From contig JAIROL010000059.1 of NCBI GenBank assembly GCA_031257565.1, positions 1 to 43,041 of the forward strand: a DNA stretch of 43,041 nucleotides, read 5' to 3'. Origin of the DNA: Tannerella sp. GTDB taxonomy: Bacteria > Bacteroidota > Bacteroidia > Bacteroidales > Tannerellaceae. A program made the position numbers and the translations under genes. Below are positions 1 to 10,977 of this stretch, piece by piece. Position 1 is the stretch's first letter, and each line of letters starts with the position of its first letter. The notes under the pieces were generated by a model, which was not told where the DNA came from, made no database searches, and worked only from the letters and a program-made list of their open reading frames with translations.

Positions 1-237
1 ATTTCTCAACGTAAACTTGCTGCGCAAATGGGTGTTTCATATACGCTGTTGAATGAAGTATTGAACTGCAAACGTCCAATCTTAACCGAATATGCATTGC
101 TGTTTGAAGCTGCGTTAGGTATTGAAGCGGAAATGCTTATTAAGATGCAAGCACGTTACAATGTACAGACTATCCTTAAAAACAAATCTTGGGCTGAACG
201 CCTTGCACAGGTTCGTAAAGCAACTGCGATGCTTTGA
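1..237 (+). CDS. HigA-family (XRE) addiction module antitoxin, 5'-truncated by window edge
   Basis: Frame 1 is open from base 1: ISQRKLAAQMGVSYTLLNEVLNCKRPILTEYALLFEAALGIEAEMLIKMQARYNVQ..., typical HigA-type HTH. Confidence 0.8.
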   Translation: MSQRKLAAQMGVSYTLLNEVLNCKRPILTEYALLFEAALGIEAEMLIKMQARYNVQTILKNKSWAERLAQVRKATAML

Positions 238-240
238 TGC

Positions 241-355
241 AGTCAAGGAGACTGGTTGCCCCATGCGATAACCTGTAACTTTTATCCGTGTATGCCGTAT
301 CAACGAAAAATACGATAGTCAAGGAGACTGGTTGCCCCATGCGATAACCTGTAAC
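241..355. repeat. Two identical 39-bp direct repeats (241-279 and 317-355) separated by 37 bp
   Basis: AGTCAAGGAGACTGGTTGCCCCATGCGATAACCTGTAAC occurs twice, exact match. Confidence 0.9.
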
Positions 356-678
356 AGTCGAACGGAAAGCGTTGAAAAACAAATAAACACGGATTAGGTG
401 TTTTTAACCAACTATGGAACTATCAGGTAATACAAAGTAAAATATATGAAATCAGAGGTTAGCCGGATTGCGTCCGCGAAACGACGAATCGGCGGGCAAA
501 ATACAGTCGCGCAAAACGTTGTACGGGAACAAATATTTGAGGAAAACGTTTCCGGATAATCCTTTTGCCTGTTTATTCCCCTTGAATAATACCGCCCCGT
601 CGCGCTTACTACCGTACTCGAAGTACAAATGCTATTTTTGTAGCTTAAAATAAATAATTGTTTAACAATTAAAGTTTA

Positions 679-3600
679 TTACCGGACTTTTTCATCCATC
701 ATACTCGTCAGGCATTTGCAGGCTGTTTGCACATCCGGTATATTTTTTATAATCAGGCTTCGTTTGCCGGACTGATCGCGAAGATTACAGTTTTTAGGAT
801 AATTCTGTATGTACGCCAAGAGTTTGCCGAATGCATTGCTTTGATAGTAAGGACTATTGCTGTTCCTGACAAGCTGAAGGTTCATAGCGCCCTTTTTCAG
901 CATGATTTTCTCAAAGCTCAACTGTTTGCCGAGGCGGCGTAACTGTACGACCCGGATCAGTTCTTCTCCTTCTTCGGGTATTGTTCCGAAACGATCTTTG
1001 AGATGTGCGATAAAGTCGTTCAACTTGTTGTCGTCTTCGATAGAGTCAAGCTCCCGGTAAATACCGATACGTTCGGAATCGTTCGGGATATAGGTCGGAG
1101 GGAATAATAATTCGAGGTCGCTTTCAATAAACGTCTCACGAACATATTCATGTTCGGATTCATTTTCACATAGATGATCCCGGGCATATAAATCGGCAAA
1201 CTCGTCGGTTTTAAGTTCGTCGACGGCTTCTTCCAGAATTTTCTGGTACGTTTCATATCCGAGGTCCGCGATAAATCCGCTTTGTTCGGATCCAAGCATA
1301 TTTCCTGCGCCACGGATGTCGAGATCCTGCATCGCAATGTACATTCCGCTTCCGAGTTCCGAGAAATTCTCGATTGCCTGCAGACGGCGGCGCGATTCCG
1401 ACGCGATTGTAGAGAGCGGGGGAGAAAGCAGGTAACAAAATGCTTTGCGGTTGCTTCGCCCCACGCGTCCGCGCAACTGATGCAATTCGGATAGTCCGAA
1501 CTGATGCGCATTGTTGATGATAATAGTGTTTGCGTTAGGAACGTCGATGCCGTTCTCCACAATGGTTGTAGATATGAGGACGTCATACTCGTAATTGACG
1601 AAATCGAGAATGACTTTTTCTAATTTTTCCGGTTCCATTTGCCCGTGTCCGATTGCAATACGTACATCCGGAATTTCGCGTTGTATCAGCGCCTCTATTT
1701 CATGAATATTTTGTATCCGGTTATTGATGAAGAAAACCTGTCCGTTCCGGCTCATCTCAAATTCGATCGCTTCGCGGATAATGTCGGTATTAAACCGTTC
1801 TATTTCCGTCTGTATCGGGTAACGATTGGGAGGAGGCGTGCGTATATTGCTCAAATCGCGCGCTCCCATAAGCGAGAACTGAAGAGTTCTCGGTATTGGC
1901 GTTGCCGTCATTGTCAGCGTATCGACATTTGTTTTCATTTGACGCAGTTTTTCTTTGACGGAAACGCCGAATTTTTGTTCTTCGTCGATGATGAGCAATC
2001 CGATATCTTTGAATTTAACATCTTTACTTACGAGCCGGTGCGTACCGATAAGTATATTTATGTCTCCGTTTTGGAGGCATTCGAGTATTTTCTTTATTTC
2101 TCCGTTTGTCCGTGCGCGGCTTATATAATCAATGGTACACGGAAAGTCTTTCAATCGGTCTTTAAACGTCCGGTAATGCTGAAAAGCGAGGACGGTAGTG
2201 GGTACGAGTACGGCCACTTGCTTGTTGTCGGTTACCGCTTTAAATGCGGCGCGAATGGAGACTTCCGTTTTCCCGAATCCTACGTCGCCGCATATAAGCC
2301 GGTCCATCGGACGTTCGCTTTCCATATCGGCTTTCACCTCTGTGGTCGCTTTTAGCTGGTCGGGCGTGTCTTCATAAATGAAACTTGCTTCCAGTTCGTC
2401 CTGCAAAAAACTATCGGGACTGAAGGCGAATCCTTTCTCATCCTTACGTTGCGCATAGAGCCTGATCAGGTCGCGAGCGATATCTTTCACCTTCTTCTTC
2501 GTGCGCTCCTTCATTTTCTCCCATGCTCCGGTTCCAAGCTTGTTCAAGGCAGGAGGTTCCCCGTCTTTCCCTTTGTATTTGGACAATTTATGCAACGAGT
2601 GAATGCTGACAAAAATAATATCGTTATTTTTGTATATTAATTTCACGGCTTCCTGCAGTTTGCCATTCACTTCGGTACGTACAAGTCCTCCGAACTGTCC
2701 GATACCATGATCGATATGAACAATGTAATCGCCGGTTGTAAACTGGTTCAGTTCTTTCAGCGATAATGTTATTTTTCCGCTTCTTGCCTGATCGCTTTTC
2801 AGGTTATACTTGTGATAACGACCGAAAACCTGATGATCTGTAAACAGGCATATTCTAAGATTGTTATCTATATATCCGCTATGAAGCGTATGATTTGTCG
2901 CCATGAAAGTTATATGATCGCCACGATCATTGAAGATGTCGCGGATACGCTCTGCCTGCTTGGCGCTGTCGGTTAACAGGTAAATCGTATAGCCTTCTGA
3001 AATATATTGTTTAAAAGATTCGCTTACCAGCTCGAAGTTTTTCTGATACAGGGGTTGCGGGGAAGTATCAAACTGAACGGTCGTATGTACGGAATAGGGT
3101 TTCGCATGGAAGTGAATTTTGCGGAAACGCGTAATGGACCTCGTATATGTTTCGGCTGTAATCATTTTTTTTCTCATTCCTTCAGCGTCCGCGAAACCTT
3201 TGTTATCACGATTGACGGGAACTTCGTTCCAGAGGCTGCCGATACGCTCTCTGCACCACTCCATATCTTCCGAGACATACAATGTATCGTCAGGTAGTAA
3301 ATCAGGTAAAGACGAGTCGGCGTCATTATGTTTGCTTATTTCCGGTATAATATGGATTTCGGCTAACTGATCCTTTGAAAACTGTGTTTCAACATCGAAA
3401 CGGCGTATGGTTTCAACTTCATTTCCGAAAAAATCCACGCGGAAAGGATATTCGCTGGAAAAAGAAAATATATCGATAATACTGCCGCGCATAGCATATT
3501 GTCCTGGCTCGTATACATAATCGGTCTGTTCAAACCCATAGTTATCAAGGACGTCGGAAACGAACGTCGGGTCGACCTTTTCTCCGGTATGAATCGTCAA

Positions 3601-4029
3601 CGTGTTTTCCTTCAGGATATTTTTTGATAGAATTTTTTCCGCAATTGCGTCAGGGTATGAAACGATGACGCCTGACGGATTTTCCGTTTGTAACAATCCG
3701 AGTACTTCGATACGCAGTATTTCGTTTGCAGGATCGATATGTCCGTATTTTATGTGTCTGTGGTAAGCCGAGGGGAAAAAATAAACATTGTTATTGTTTA
3801 TCAATTGCATCAGGTCGTTATAGAAATATCCGGCGTCCTCAAGATCATTTAATATACACAAGAAAAGACCTCCTTTTTTTTGAAAGAGGGAAGCGATTAT
3901 GACCGTTTCGGCCGACCCAATGAGTCCTGATAAAAGAATTTCCTGACGATTATCCTTTTCTAATAAAGACGCAACTGCATTTATATGCGGGTGAGCCGTA
4001 TATATAGGTAGTATTTCCTGTATGTCCAC
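679..4029 (-). CDS. mfd: Transcription-repair coupling factor Mfd
   Basis: 1116 aa; helicase motifs RLICGDVGFGKTEV, DEEQKFGV, TATPIPRTLQ, QLRGRVGRS; RNAP-interaction region (TGDYIVHIDHGIGQFGG) and C-terminal TRCF domain. Confidence 0.97.
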   Translation of the reverse strand: MDIQEILPIYTAHPHINAVASLLEKDNRQEILLSGLIGSAETVIIASLFQKKGGLFLCILNDLEDAGYFYNDLMQLINNNNVYFFPSAYHRHIKYGHIDPANEILRIEVLGLLQTENPSGVIVSYPDAIAEKILSKNILKENTLTIHTGEKVDPTFVSDVLDNYGFEQTDYVYEPGQYAMRGSIIDIFSFSSEYPFRVDFFGNEVETIRRFDVETQFSKDQLAEIHIIPEISKHNDADSSLPDLLPDDTLYVSEDMEWCRERIGSLWNEVPVNRDNKGFADAEGMRKKMITAETYTRSITRFRKIHFHAKPYSVHTTVQFDTSPQPLYQKNFELVSESFKQYISEGYTIYLLTDSAKQAERIRDIFNDRGDHITFMATNHTLHSGYIDNNLRICLFTDHQVFGRYHKYNLKSDQARSGKITLSLKELNQFTTGDYIVHIDHGIGQFGGLVRTEVNGKLQEAVKLIYKNNDIIFVSIHSLHKLSKYKGKDGEPPALNKLGTGAWEKMKERTKKKVKDIARDLIRLYAQRKDEKGFAFSPDSFLQDELEASFIYEDTPDQLKATTEVKADMESERPMDRLICGDVGFGKTEVSIRAAFKAVTDNKQVAVLVPTTVLAFQHYRTFKDRLKDFPCTIDYISRARTNGEIKKILECLQNGDINILIGTHRLVSKDVKFKDIGLLIIDEEQKFGVSVKEKLRQMKTNVDTLTMTATPIPRTLQFSLMGARDLSNIRTPPPNRYPIQTEIERFNTDIIREAIEFEMSRNGQVFFINNRIQNIHEIEALIQREIPDVRIAIGHGQMEPEKLEKVILDFVNYEYDVLISTTIVENGIDVPNANTIIINNAHQFGLSELHQLRGRVGRSNRKAFCYLLSPPLSTIASESRRRLQAIENFSELGSGMYIAMQDLDIRGAGNMLGSEQSGFIADLGYETYQKILEEAVDELKTDEFADLYARDHLCENESEHEYVRETFIESDLELLFPPTYIPNDSERIGIYRELDSIEDDNKLNDFIAHLKDRFGTIPEEGEELIRVVQLRRLGKQLSFEKIMLKKGAMNLQLVRNSNSPYYQSNAFGKLLAYIQNYPKNCNLRDQSGKRSLIIKNIPDVQTACKCLTSMMDEKVR

Positions 4030-4036
4030 GGGTTGT

Positions 4037-4984
4037 TTATTCTCCTTTCTTCAACAAATCGTCGAAATATGTAATGGTTTTCATCAGTCCTTCTTCAAGA
4101 CCGAATAAGGGTTTCCAGCCATTCAGTTTTTCGAAGGCCAGCGAAATATCCGGTTGACGTTGTTTCGGATCGTCCTGCGGTAACGGTTCGAAAATGATTT
4201 TGGATCTGGAGCCGGTCAGGCGTATCACTTCATTTGCCAGTTCGAGCATGGAAAATTCTTCGGGATTACCGATATTTACGGGTCCGGCGAAGTCGTCTTC
4301 CGTATTCATCATTCGTATCATGCCTTCCATTAAGTCGTCAATGTATTGAAAACTGCGGGTTTGAGTTCCGTCTCCGTAAATTGTAATGTTCTTTCCTGTC
4401 AGCGCCTGAACGATGAAGTTCGATACTACGCGTCCATCGTTTTTGTCCATTCGAGGACCATACGTGTTAAAAATACGTATTATTTTCACCCGTATGTTAT
4501 GCTGGCGGCGGTAATCCATGCATAATGTTTCGGCAGCGCGTTTTCCTTCGTCATAACAGGAGCGTATTCCTGTCGGATTCACATTACCCCAGTACGATTC
4601 GACCTGCGGGTGAATCGTCGGGTCGCCGTATACTTCGCTTGTTGAGGCATGAAGCATTTTTGCATTTACGCGTTTGGCTAATCCGAGCATATTCAATGCG
4701 CCGTAGATAGACGTTTTGAGGGTTTTAATAGGATTATGCTGATAATTTACCGGCGATGCAGGACATGCCAGATTGAAAACTTTGTCTACTTCCGCATAAA
4801 ACGGGGTCGTGACGTCGTGGCGCACAAGTTCGAAATGATCATTGCCCAGCAAGTGGCGTACATTGTTTTTGTTTCCGGTGAAATAATTATCAAGACAGAC
4901 GACGTCGCATCCGTCTTTAATAAGCCTGTCGCAGAGGTGCGACCCTATAAATCCGGCTCCGCCGGTTACCAATACTCTTTCCAT
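4037..4984 (-). CDS. UDP-glucuronate decarboxylase / NAD-dependent epimerase (UXS type)
   Basis: [21 protein letters not shown]..., [37 protein letters not shown] opens at 5071 but the conserved start is M30 (4984). Confidence 0.93.
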   Translation of the reverse strand: MERVLVTGGAGFIGSHLCDRLIKDGCDVVCLDNYFTGNKNNVRHLLGNDHFELVRHDVTTPFYAEVDKVFNLACPASPVNYQHNPIKTLKTSIYGALNMLGLAKRVNAKMLHASTSEVYGDPTIHPQVESYWGNVNPTGIRSCYDEGKRAAETLCMDYRRQHNIRVKIIRIFNTYGPRMDKNDGRVVSNFIVQALTGKNITIYGDGTQTRSFQYIDDLMEGMIRMMNTEDDFAGPVNIGNPEEFSMLELANEVIRLTGSRSKIIFEPLPQDDPKQRQPDISLAFEKLNGWKPLFGLEEGLMKTITYFDDLLKKGE

Positions 4985-5165
4985 AAGTTTATTAAAAAAA
5001 CGTACAAAAGTAACGTTTATTTTTAAATTAATAAATAGTTTATTTGTAAATATCGGGGGTTTTATGTACATTTGTATTTTGTAAATGCATAATAGCAGGT
5101 CGAATATGTAAGAATTTGATTTATATTTGCATGAATGACAATGTATAAACTTAAAAAATGAAAGT

Positions 5166-5954
5166 ATGAAAAAAAAATTGTTTGTTTGCGGAATATCCGC
5201 ATTGATGATTGGAATGATATCATGTAATTCGCAGCAAAAAAGTACAAAGAGTTCGGATACGGAAGCGGCGGCTACTGCTGATAATTCCCAAAATTCGCCG
5301 GATTGGGACGGTTTTTATTCAGGCATTTTGCCATGTGCGGACTGTGTTGGTATTCAGACGTCTATCGAGTTATTGAAAGACGGGACATTTAACCTGAAGC
5401 AGGTTTATTTGGAAAAAGACAGCGCTGGTTTTGACAGTTCCGGCAAATTAACATGGGATCAAGAGGGCAATACTATTACGATTGGCGAAGGCGAATGTCC
5501 GATGAAATTACGGGTAGGCGAAAATGCGCTGACTATGCTTGATTGCGAAGGAAATGAAATCACCGGAGAATTGGCGGATTATTATATTCTGGCCAAGGCA
5601 GATCCGGATCTTGTCGAAAAATACTGGAAGCTGACGGAACTATCCGGCGAAGCGGTCGTTACTCCTGAAGGAGGAAAAGAAGCTCGCCTGATTCTTAAGA
5701 AAGAGGGCAATGCCGTAAATGGAAACGGCGGATGTAATTCTTTTCGTGGAACATATACATTAAAGCCCGGAAACAGAATTAATTTTTCGAAAATGGCGTC
5801 CACCCTGATGATGTGCGCTAATATGGACACAGAAACAAAAATGTTTCAGGCGCTGGAAACGGCGGATAATTATGTCGTAAACGGCGATACCTTAGCTCTC
5901 AACAACGCAGAAATGGCTCCATTGGCGCGTTTTGAAGCTGTTTACATGGAATAA
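5166..5954 (+). CDS. Lipoprotein with NlpE-like N-terminal and META/HslJ C-terminal domains
   Basis: Lipobox [30 protein letters not shown] (NlpE); [14 protein letters not shown]...[13 protein letters not shown] (META). Confidence 0.88.
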   Translation: MKKKLFVCGISALMIGMISCNSQQKSTKSSDTEAAATADNSQNSPDWDGFYSGILPCADCVGIQTSIELLKDGTFNLKQVYLEKDSAGFDSSGKLTWDQEGNTITIGEGECPMKLRVGENALTMLDCEGNEITGELADYYILAKADPDLVEKYWKLTELSGEAVVTPEGGKEARLILKKEGNAVNGNGGCNSFRGTYTLKPGNRINFSKMASTLMMCANMDTETKMFQALETADNYVVNGDTLALNNAEMAPLARFEAVYME

Positions 5955-5997
5955 GTTTTTTTTGGCAGAGGTAACGCCTGAAAATAAGTGAAATCTT

Positions 5998-6052
5998 GCA
6001 TATGGCAAAGTGTTTGGTAAATTATTTTACTTCAACACTTTGCCTGATATGC
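5998..6052. terminator. Long hairpin between convergent genes, likely bidirectional terminator
   Basis: GGCAAAGTGTT (6004-6014) pairs with AACACTTTGCC (6034-6044); outer GCATAT/ATATGC and inner GTAAA/TTTAC also pair. Confidence 0.7.
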
Positions 6053-6078
6053 AAACGCAACTGTTTGCGGAGTTAAGG

Positions 6079-7605
6079 TTATTTGAGAATCCACATCGCT
6101 TCATTGATATCATCATTGCCTCCGAACTGGCGTTGAAGGGCTTCGTCCAGATTTTCACGGTTGTATGAATATTCGTAAGAATGATATCTGTATCGTATCG
6201 GGAATTTATCCGGCGCAGTCGAATTTTTGCTGGTAGTCGGATTAATGGGAAATACCGGATAACCTGTCCGGCGATAATCATAATACGCTTCATATGCATG
6301 TTGAAGGAAATATGCGATGTATTTCTGTTCGATGATCTTATTCAGATCCTGTTCGAAACTGCCCGTTAGTCGTATTTCGGAACTGTTCAGGTAGCTTTCA
6401 ATATACTCGTTTGTCATAACGCGGCCATGCGCGTATTCATCAGGAGTGACGTCTCGCGTAAAAGTCATATTGGCTTTTATTCCGTTTTTATAATAGGTTG
6501 AGGTCTCTCCGCTGATCCAGCCTCTCAGACATGCTTCCGCTAAGATGAGTTGTTGTTCGCCGTATCCCAACCGGATTAACGGCTCGCCTTCCGAATGATT
6601 GGTAGAAATATACCGTTTATTCATCCCGCAGAACAGATTAGCGCCGTGGGCATTGGCTACTTCTCCGTAATTGAGCGAGGGATCGACGCCGACATACGCA
6701 TCATAACTATCGCTCGAAATGCCGCCTTGCGTTTTTGCAATGGAAGGCTCTGCATAATAGAATAGCCGATAGTCGTTATACTTCTTTAACATATCTACCA
6801 ATACGGATGAATGCATCGCATATTTAGTCTGGTTGGATGTCAGGTCGTTAAAAGGATAACGCATTCCGGATTGGTCTTTGTATATTAATTGGAAATTATC
6901 CGCGTTGGACGTCATTAATACTCCGTTTTGAAAAATATTCGCAAAGCGGGATTTTACGTTAACATCCGAATCGTTTTCTTTTTTGGAGAGATTCATTAAA
7001 ACTTTCAGCTGGAAAGCGGTTATCGTTTTTTTCCAGTTCTCACGATTGCCGCCGAAAATAATGTCTCCTTCAAATGCCGTTGCATCTGCGGCAGAGAAAC
7101 AGTTACAGGCATTTTCCAGATCCTTGAGAATTCCAAGTATAACATCTTTTTGAAGATCGTATTTAGGCTTTATAAGCCCTTTTTCTCCTTGTCCGGCTTC
7201 GCTGTATGGAATATCCCCTAAGTCAAGCGTCAGATAATACAAGACATAAGCTTTTGCAAATAATGCCAATCCTTCATAGCTCTTGTTTTCCTGCGCATTT
7301 GCAATCAAATTGTCAGCGTTAGCGACAACTAAGAAGTTATCGAAATTTTTCATTCCTGTCAGATTGTACTGTAGATCAGACGCGCTTTCGTTCCAGACGA
7401 TCTGTTTTGTTAGAATGCCGTCTTCTGCCGATTCTTTCACATAGCGGTCCTTTTTGACCAGTTCGCGAATCAAATAAGTCGCCTGCATGGATGGAGGGAC
7501 GGAAGTGGATGTATCGCGATTTGTATTAATCGTATCAAAGTTTTCACAGCCGATAAAAAAAATCAGAGAAAAACAGATTGTCAGATATTTATTTATTTCT
7601 TTCAT
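6079..7605 (-). CDS. SusD/RagB-like nutrient-binding outer membrane lipoprotein
   Basis: Lipoprotein signal (IFFIGC), SusD-like-2 type sequence (LALFAKAYVLYYLTLDLGDIPYSEAGQGE); directly downstream of SusC. Confidence 0.9.
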   Translation of the reverse strand: MKEINKYLTICFSLIFFIGCENFDTINTNRDTSTSVPPSMQATYLIRELVKKDRYVKESAEDGILTKQIVWNESASDLQYNLTGMKNFDNFLVVANADNLIANAQENKSYEGLALFAKAYVLYYLTLDLGDIPYSEAGQGEKGLIKPKYDLQKDVILGILKDLENACNCFSAADATAFEGDIIFGGNRENWKKTITAFQLKVLMNLSKKENDSDVNVKSRFANIFQNGVLMTSNADNFQLIYKDQSGMRYPFNDLTSNQTKYAMHSSVLVDMLKKYNDYRLFYYAEPSIAKTQGGISSDSYDAYVGVDPSLNYGEVANAHGANLFCGMNKRYISTNHSEGEPLIRLGYGEQQLILAEACLRGWISGETSTYYKNGIKANMTFTRDVTPDEYAHGRVMTNEYIESYLNSSEIRLTGSFEQDLNKIIEQKYIAYFLQHAYEAYYDYRRTGYPVFPINPTTSKNSTAPDKFPIRYRYHSYEYSYNRENLDEALQRQFGGNDDINEAMWILK

Positions 7606-7623
7606 AATCGTTTTATTATTAAA

Positions 7624-10600
7624 TTAAAAATTAACTTTCAGATTCAACCCCATGTAACGTATGGCCGGAGAATTCAGCAATTCGTTGTTATCATGATAAA
7701 CGGCGTCCGGATCGGAATATTTGAATTCTTTGGTCCAAATAAATAAATTCTGTCCTACTAATGATACATGAAGATTTTCCAATCCGATTTTATTGATTAG
7801 AGGCTTAGGCAGTTTATAGCCGATGGCCAGTTCGCGTAGTTTAAAGTAGGTCAAATCTTTGATATTTTGATTGACGACCGTACCGTTCCAGGGATGATAT
7901 GTTTTTGTATAAGCCTCATAAGTAACAGCTACGTCGTTCGGAGCAAAAACGCGCGTATCTTTCAGGATGTTTCCGTAAGAATCATACGATACCGAACCGG
8001 ATACAACTTTCACGCCTTGCCCTACATAACCGGTATTGCCATTGACAACCTGGTCGTAACGCCATTCGTTGTCGCTGTCGATGTGCGTTCCGGAGTTCCA
8101 CATAGCTTGTTCCAGTCGATTATGAGCTTTTCCTCCGACGCGGCCGTCTATGGAGACGTCTAATGTGAATGATCGACAGGCTAAATGGCTGGCGAATCCC
8201 CATACCCAATCGGCGCGTCTGTTGCCTGCCTTTGTATAAAATGTGTTTTTAACAGGCATTCCGCCGCTATGGATGATATGGCCTTCCGGATCTCGTTGCC
8301 AGTCATACGCCTCAATATAATCCACGCGTTCGCCTTTTTTAACCCACGGTCTGTCTAAAGAGTAAGTATCATCTAATTGATGGTAAAGATAACGATCCAT
8401 ACCCCAGTTGAAAGAAGATGTCCAGTTAAAGTCCTGCGATCTGATTACATCGCCGCTAAGCGTTACTTCTACTCCCTTTTTGATATATTCTTCATCTGTG
8501 TTAATTAATGCAGATGCAAAGCCCGACGCATAGCTGAGCGTAGCAGATTTTTGAATATCGGAAAGCAACTTGGAGTAATGTGCCACATCAAGTTTTAGGC
8601 GATTGTCCAGCAAATGAATTTGTCCGCCTATTTCGAACGTGTTTGCTTTTTCGGGAAGGATTGTTGCATCCCGAATGGTTGTGGGATATTGCGCCATAGA
8701 CATTCCATTCCAAACATTTTGACTGATAGAGTATACTTTATTGATAGCATATACGGATGCAGGCGTTTTTGTGATGGCATAAGAACTTCTTATTTTCAGA
8801 AAACTCAACCAGTCCGGCATATCAATTAATTCGGATAGTATTATACTTCCGGAAGCGGATGGATAAAAATAAGAACGTTCCGATTTGGCAAGCGTAGAAA
8901 CCCAGTCATTACGCCCTGTTACTTCTAAAAAGATAGCGCTGCGCCATGACAAATCGATTTTTCCATACATACTGTTCATTTGTCTTGAGGAGACTGTACT
9001 GGAGACGCTTGGGAGATCTATAGATGCAGCCAAAGAATAAAAGCCGGGAGCGGTAATTCCGCTATTCGTATTTGCCGAAAATACATCTTTCTGATAATAA
9101 TTCAATCCGGCTCCAAGCATGCCGCCAACATTAAAGTCGCCTATTTTTTTATCGGCGATTAATAGCGCGTCTCCGGTAAAGCTATAACCTCTGTAATTAT
9201 ATAATGAAAAAGCGCCTGTCAGGCTATTGCGCGCGCTCATTGGCGTAATATACTCATATTTTTCACTATAGAAATCAGACCCTGCTCTGGTTGTCATTTT
9301 CAGCCAGTCTGCGAGTTCGTAACTTGCGGTTACTTGTCCGTTAGCCCGATTGTCCCAAGCTTTCTGCGAAGCTTCATTTGCCAGGAAATAGGGATTGTTG
9401 TAGTCATATTTATAGAGCCAGTTCTGTTCTTCGTTCTCTTTGCCTTTGACCCAATAGTCTTTGAATTCGCGAAGATCAAACTCCGTACCTGTCCATACGA
9501 TCAGATTATACATGTAGCTGTACCATCCATATCCTTCTCCCCGGGTTTGCGGAGAATAACTTCCGTTATATCCAATAGAAGCGTCTAATGAAAATTTGCC
9601 TTTTTTTATATCGCCGGCCACCGTATAATTGAATTTATTGATTTTATTACCGGGATATTGGCCTCTGTCATAAATGTGGGTGAAAGAAGTTCTCAGGCTT
9701 CCGTCTTTTCCTTTGCAGGTAACATTTACATTATTGTTTAAGACAAAAGAGGTCTGAAGGAAGTTCTTAAAATTATTTTTTCCTTTGGAGACAAGCGGCA
9801 TTTCTTTCCATTCGTATGTATAAGGATCGTATTGAACGGCTGTGCGACCGATATCCAATTTGTCGCCCCAGATATATTCGCTTAGTTCCTGCAGGTATTT
9901 ACCTCCGGAGCCGCTACTGTAGGAATGTTGCACTTCCGGCATGACCAATTGGCCCAGATTAAACATGTTGTTGCTGTTAACATGGACGGATAGTCCTTCT
10001 TTTTTTCCTCTTTTCGTCGTGATCATAATGGCTCCGGACGCCCCTTTTGCTCCGTACAACGCAGAAGCTGTAGCGCCTTTCAGAATGTCCAGCGATTCGA
10101 CGTCGTCTGCAGAAATTTGTCCTAAATTCGTGTTCTCAAAGGGAACGCCGTCTATTACGACCAATGGCGTCTCGCCGCGTAAATAAATAACGGGAGAGGT
10201 ATTGAACGAGTTTTTATTCAATATAGTAACGCCGGCAATCTTACCGGAGAGAGAGGTCGCAATGTTTGCGCCTTTGACGGCCGTCAATTCTTCGCCTCCT
10301 ACTTTTTGTACGGAATAGCCTAACGCCTTTTCGGAACGTTTGATACCCAGAGCCGTAACTACGATCTCGTCTAACGCTTGCGTGTCTTCCGATAGCGTAA
10401 TTGTTATCTCGCTTTGATTTTTAACGACCGTCTCCTGCGTTATATATCCGATGTAAGAGATTTGTAGTATGGCATTTTTTTTCACGTTTAATACGAATTT
10501 ACCGTCGGTATCTGTAATCGCTCCGTTTGTCGTTCCCTTTTCGACTACATTGGCGCCGATTACGGGTTCGCCGCTTTCATCCAGTACGACGCCGGAAATT

Positions 10601-10965
10601 GTTTTTGTGGATTGCTGCGCAACCGAAAGCATTGTATTTTTGGTCAGGACGATGTAATCGTTTTCAAAGACGTGTTTTACATTTGTGCCGACGAAGGCTT
10701 CTTTCAGGCAGTCTTTTACAGATTTTTTTCCGTTGTCTAACGAAATTCGCTCGTCTAAGTTTACTTCGCTTTTACTGTAAATAAACAGGTAATCCGTTTG
10801 TTTTTCGACCTGTTCGATGAAGTCTCCGATTGTCAGGTTGTTACCTCTGATATTTACGCTTGCATTCTGCGATTTTGTTTCGGTCGCAGAAACAGTAAAT
10901 ATACTCAGGAAAAAGAAGAATGCAGAAATTCTCATAATTCTGAAAAGTTTTGATTTTTTTTTCAT
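7624..10965 (-). CDS. SusC/RagA-family TonB-linked outer membrane protein
   Basis: 1113 aa; STN domain, CarboxypepD_reg-like (ISGVVLDESGEPVIGANVVEKGTTNG), plug (LDEIVVTALGIKRSEKALGYSVQ), C-terminal beta-barrel. Confidence 0.96.
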   Translation of the reverse strand: MKKKSKLFRIMRISAFFFFLSIFTVSATETKSQNASVNIRGNNLTIGDFIEQVEKQTDYLFIYSKSEVNLDERISLDNGKKSVKDCLKEAFVGTNVKHVFENDYIVLTKNTMLSVAQQSTKTISGVVLDESGEPVIGANVVEKGTTNGAITDTDGKFVLNVKKNAILQISYIGYITQETVVKNQSEITITLSEDTQALDEIVVTALGIKRSEKALGYSVQKVGGEELTAVKGANIATSLSGKIAGVTILNKNSFNTSPVIYLRGETPLVVIDGVPFENTNLGQISADDVESLDILKGATASALYGAKGASGAIMITTKRGKKEGLSVHVNSNNMFNLGQLVMPEVQHSYSSGSGGKYLQELSEYIWGDKLDIGRTAVQYDPYTYEWKEMPLVSKGKNNFKNFLQTSFVLNNNVNVTCKGKDGSLRTSFTHIYDRGQYPGNKINKFNYTVAGDIKKGKFSLDASIGYNGSYSPQTRGEGYGWYSYMYNLIVWTGTEFDLREFKDYWVKGKENEEQNWLYKYDYNNPYFLANEASQKAWDNRANGQVTASYELADWLKMTTRAGSDFYSEKYEYITPMSARNSLTGAFSLYNYRGYSFTGDALLIADKKIGDFNVGGMLGAGLNYYQKDVFSANTNSGITAPGFYSLAASIDLPSVSSTVSSRQMNSMYGKIDLSWRSAIFLEVTGRNDWVSTLAKSERSYFYPSASGSIILSELIDMPDWLSFLKIRSSYAITKTPASVYAINKVYSISQNVWNGMSMAQYPTTIRDATILPEKANTFEIGGQIHLLDNRLKLDVAHYSKLLSDIQKSATLSYASGFASALINTDEEYIKKGVEVTLSGDVIRSQDFNWTSSFNWGMDRYLYHQLDDTYSLDRPWVKKGERVDYIEAYDWQRDPEGHIIHSGGMPVKNTFYTKAGNRRADWVWGFASHLACRSFTLDVSIDGRVGGKAHNRLEQAMWNSGTHIDSDNEWRYDQVVNGNTGYVGQGVKVVSGSVSYDSYGNILKDTRVFAPNDVAVTYEAYTKTYHPWNGTVVNQNIKDLTYFKLRELAIGYKLPKPLINKIGLENLHVSLVGQNLFIWTKEFKYSDPDAVYHDNNELLNSPAIRYMGLNLKVNF

Positions 10966-10977
10966 ATATTTGCTATG

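Noticed and set aside
241-355. Minimal CRISPR array (two 39-bp repeats, 37-bp spacer)
   Set aside because: Only two repeats and one spacer, no cas genes in the window, and no leader evident; size alone is not sufficient.
468-653. 61-aa ORF between the 39-bp repeats and mfd
   Set aside because: No recognisable family or clear initiation signal; probably chance ORF.
1639-2355. 238-aa plus-strand ORF opposite mfd
   Set aside because: Antisense to the strongly conserved Mfd helicase region; composition is that of a shadow ORF.
10942-10965. A9 tract right after the susC start codon (also A9 in the NlpE-like gene and in the acyl-CoA ligase) as phase-variation sites
   Set aside because: Consecutive Lys AAA codons are common in Bacteroidota signal peptides; no frameshifted form seen here.
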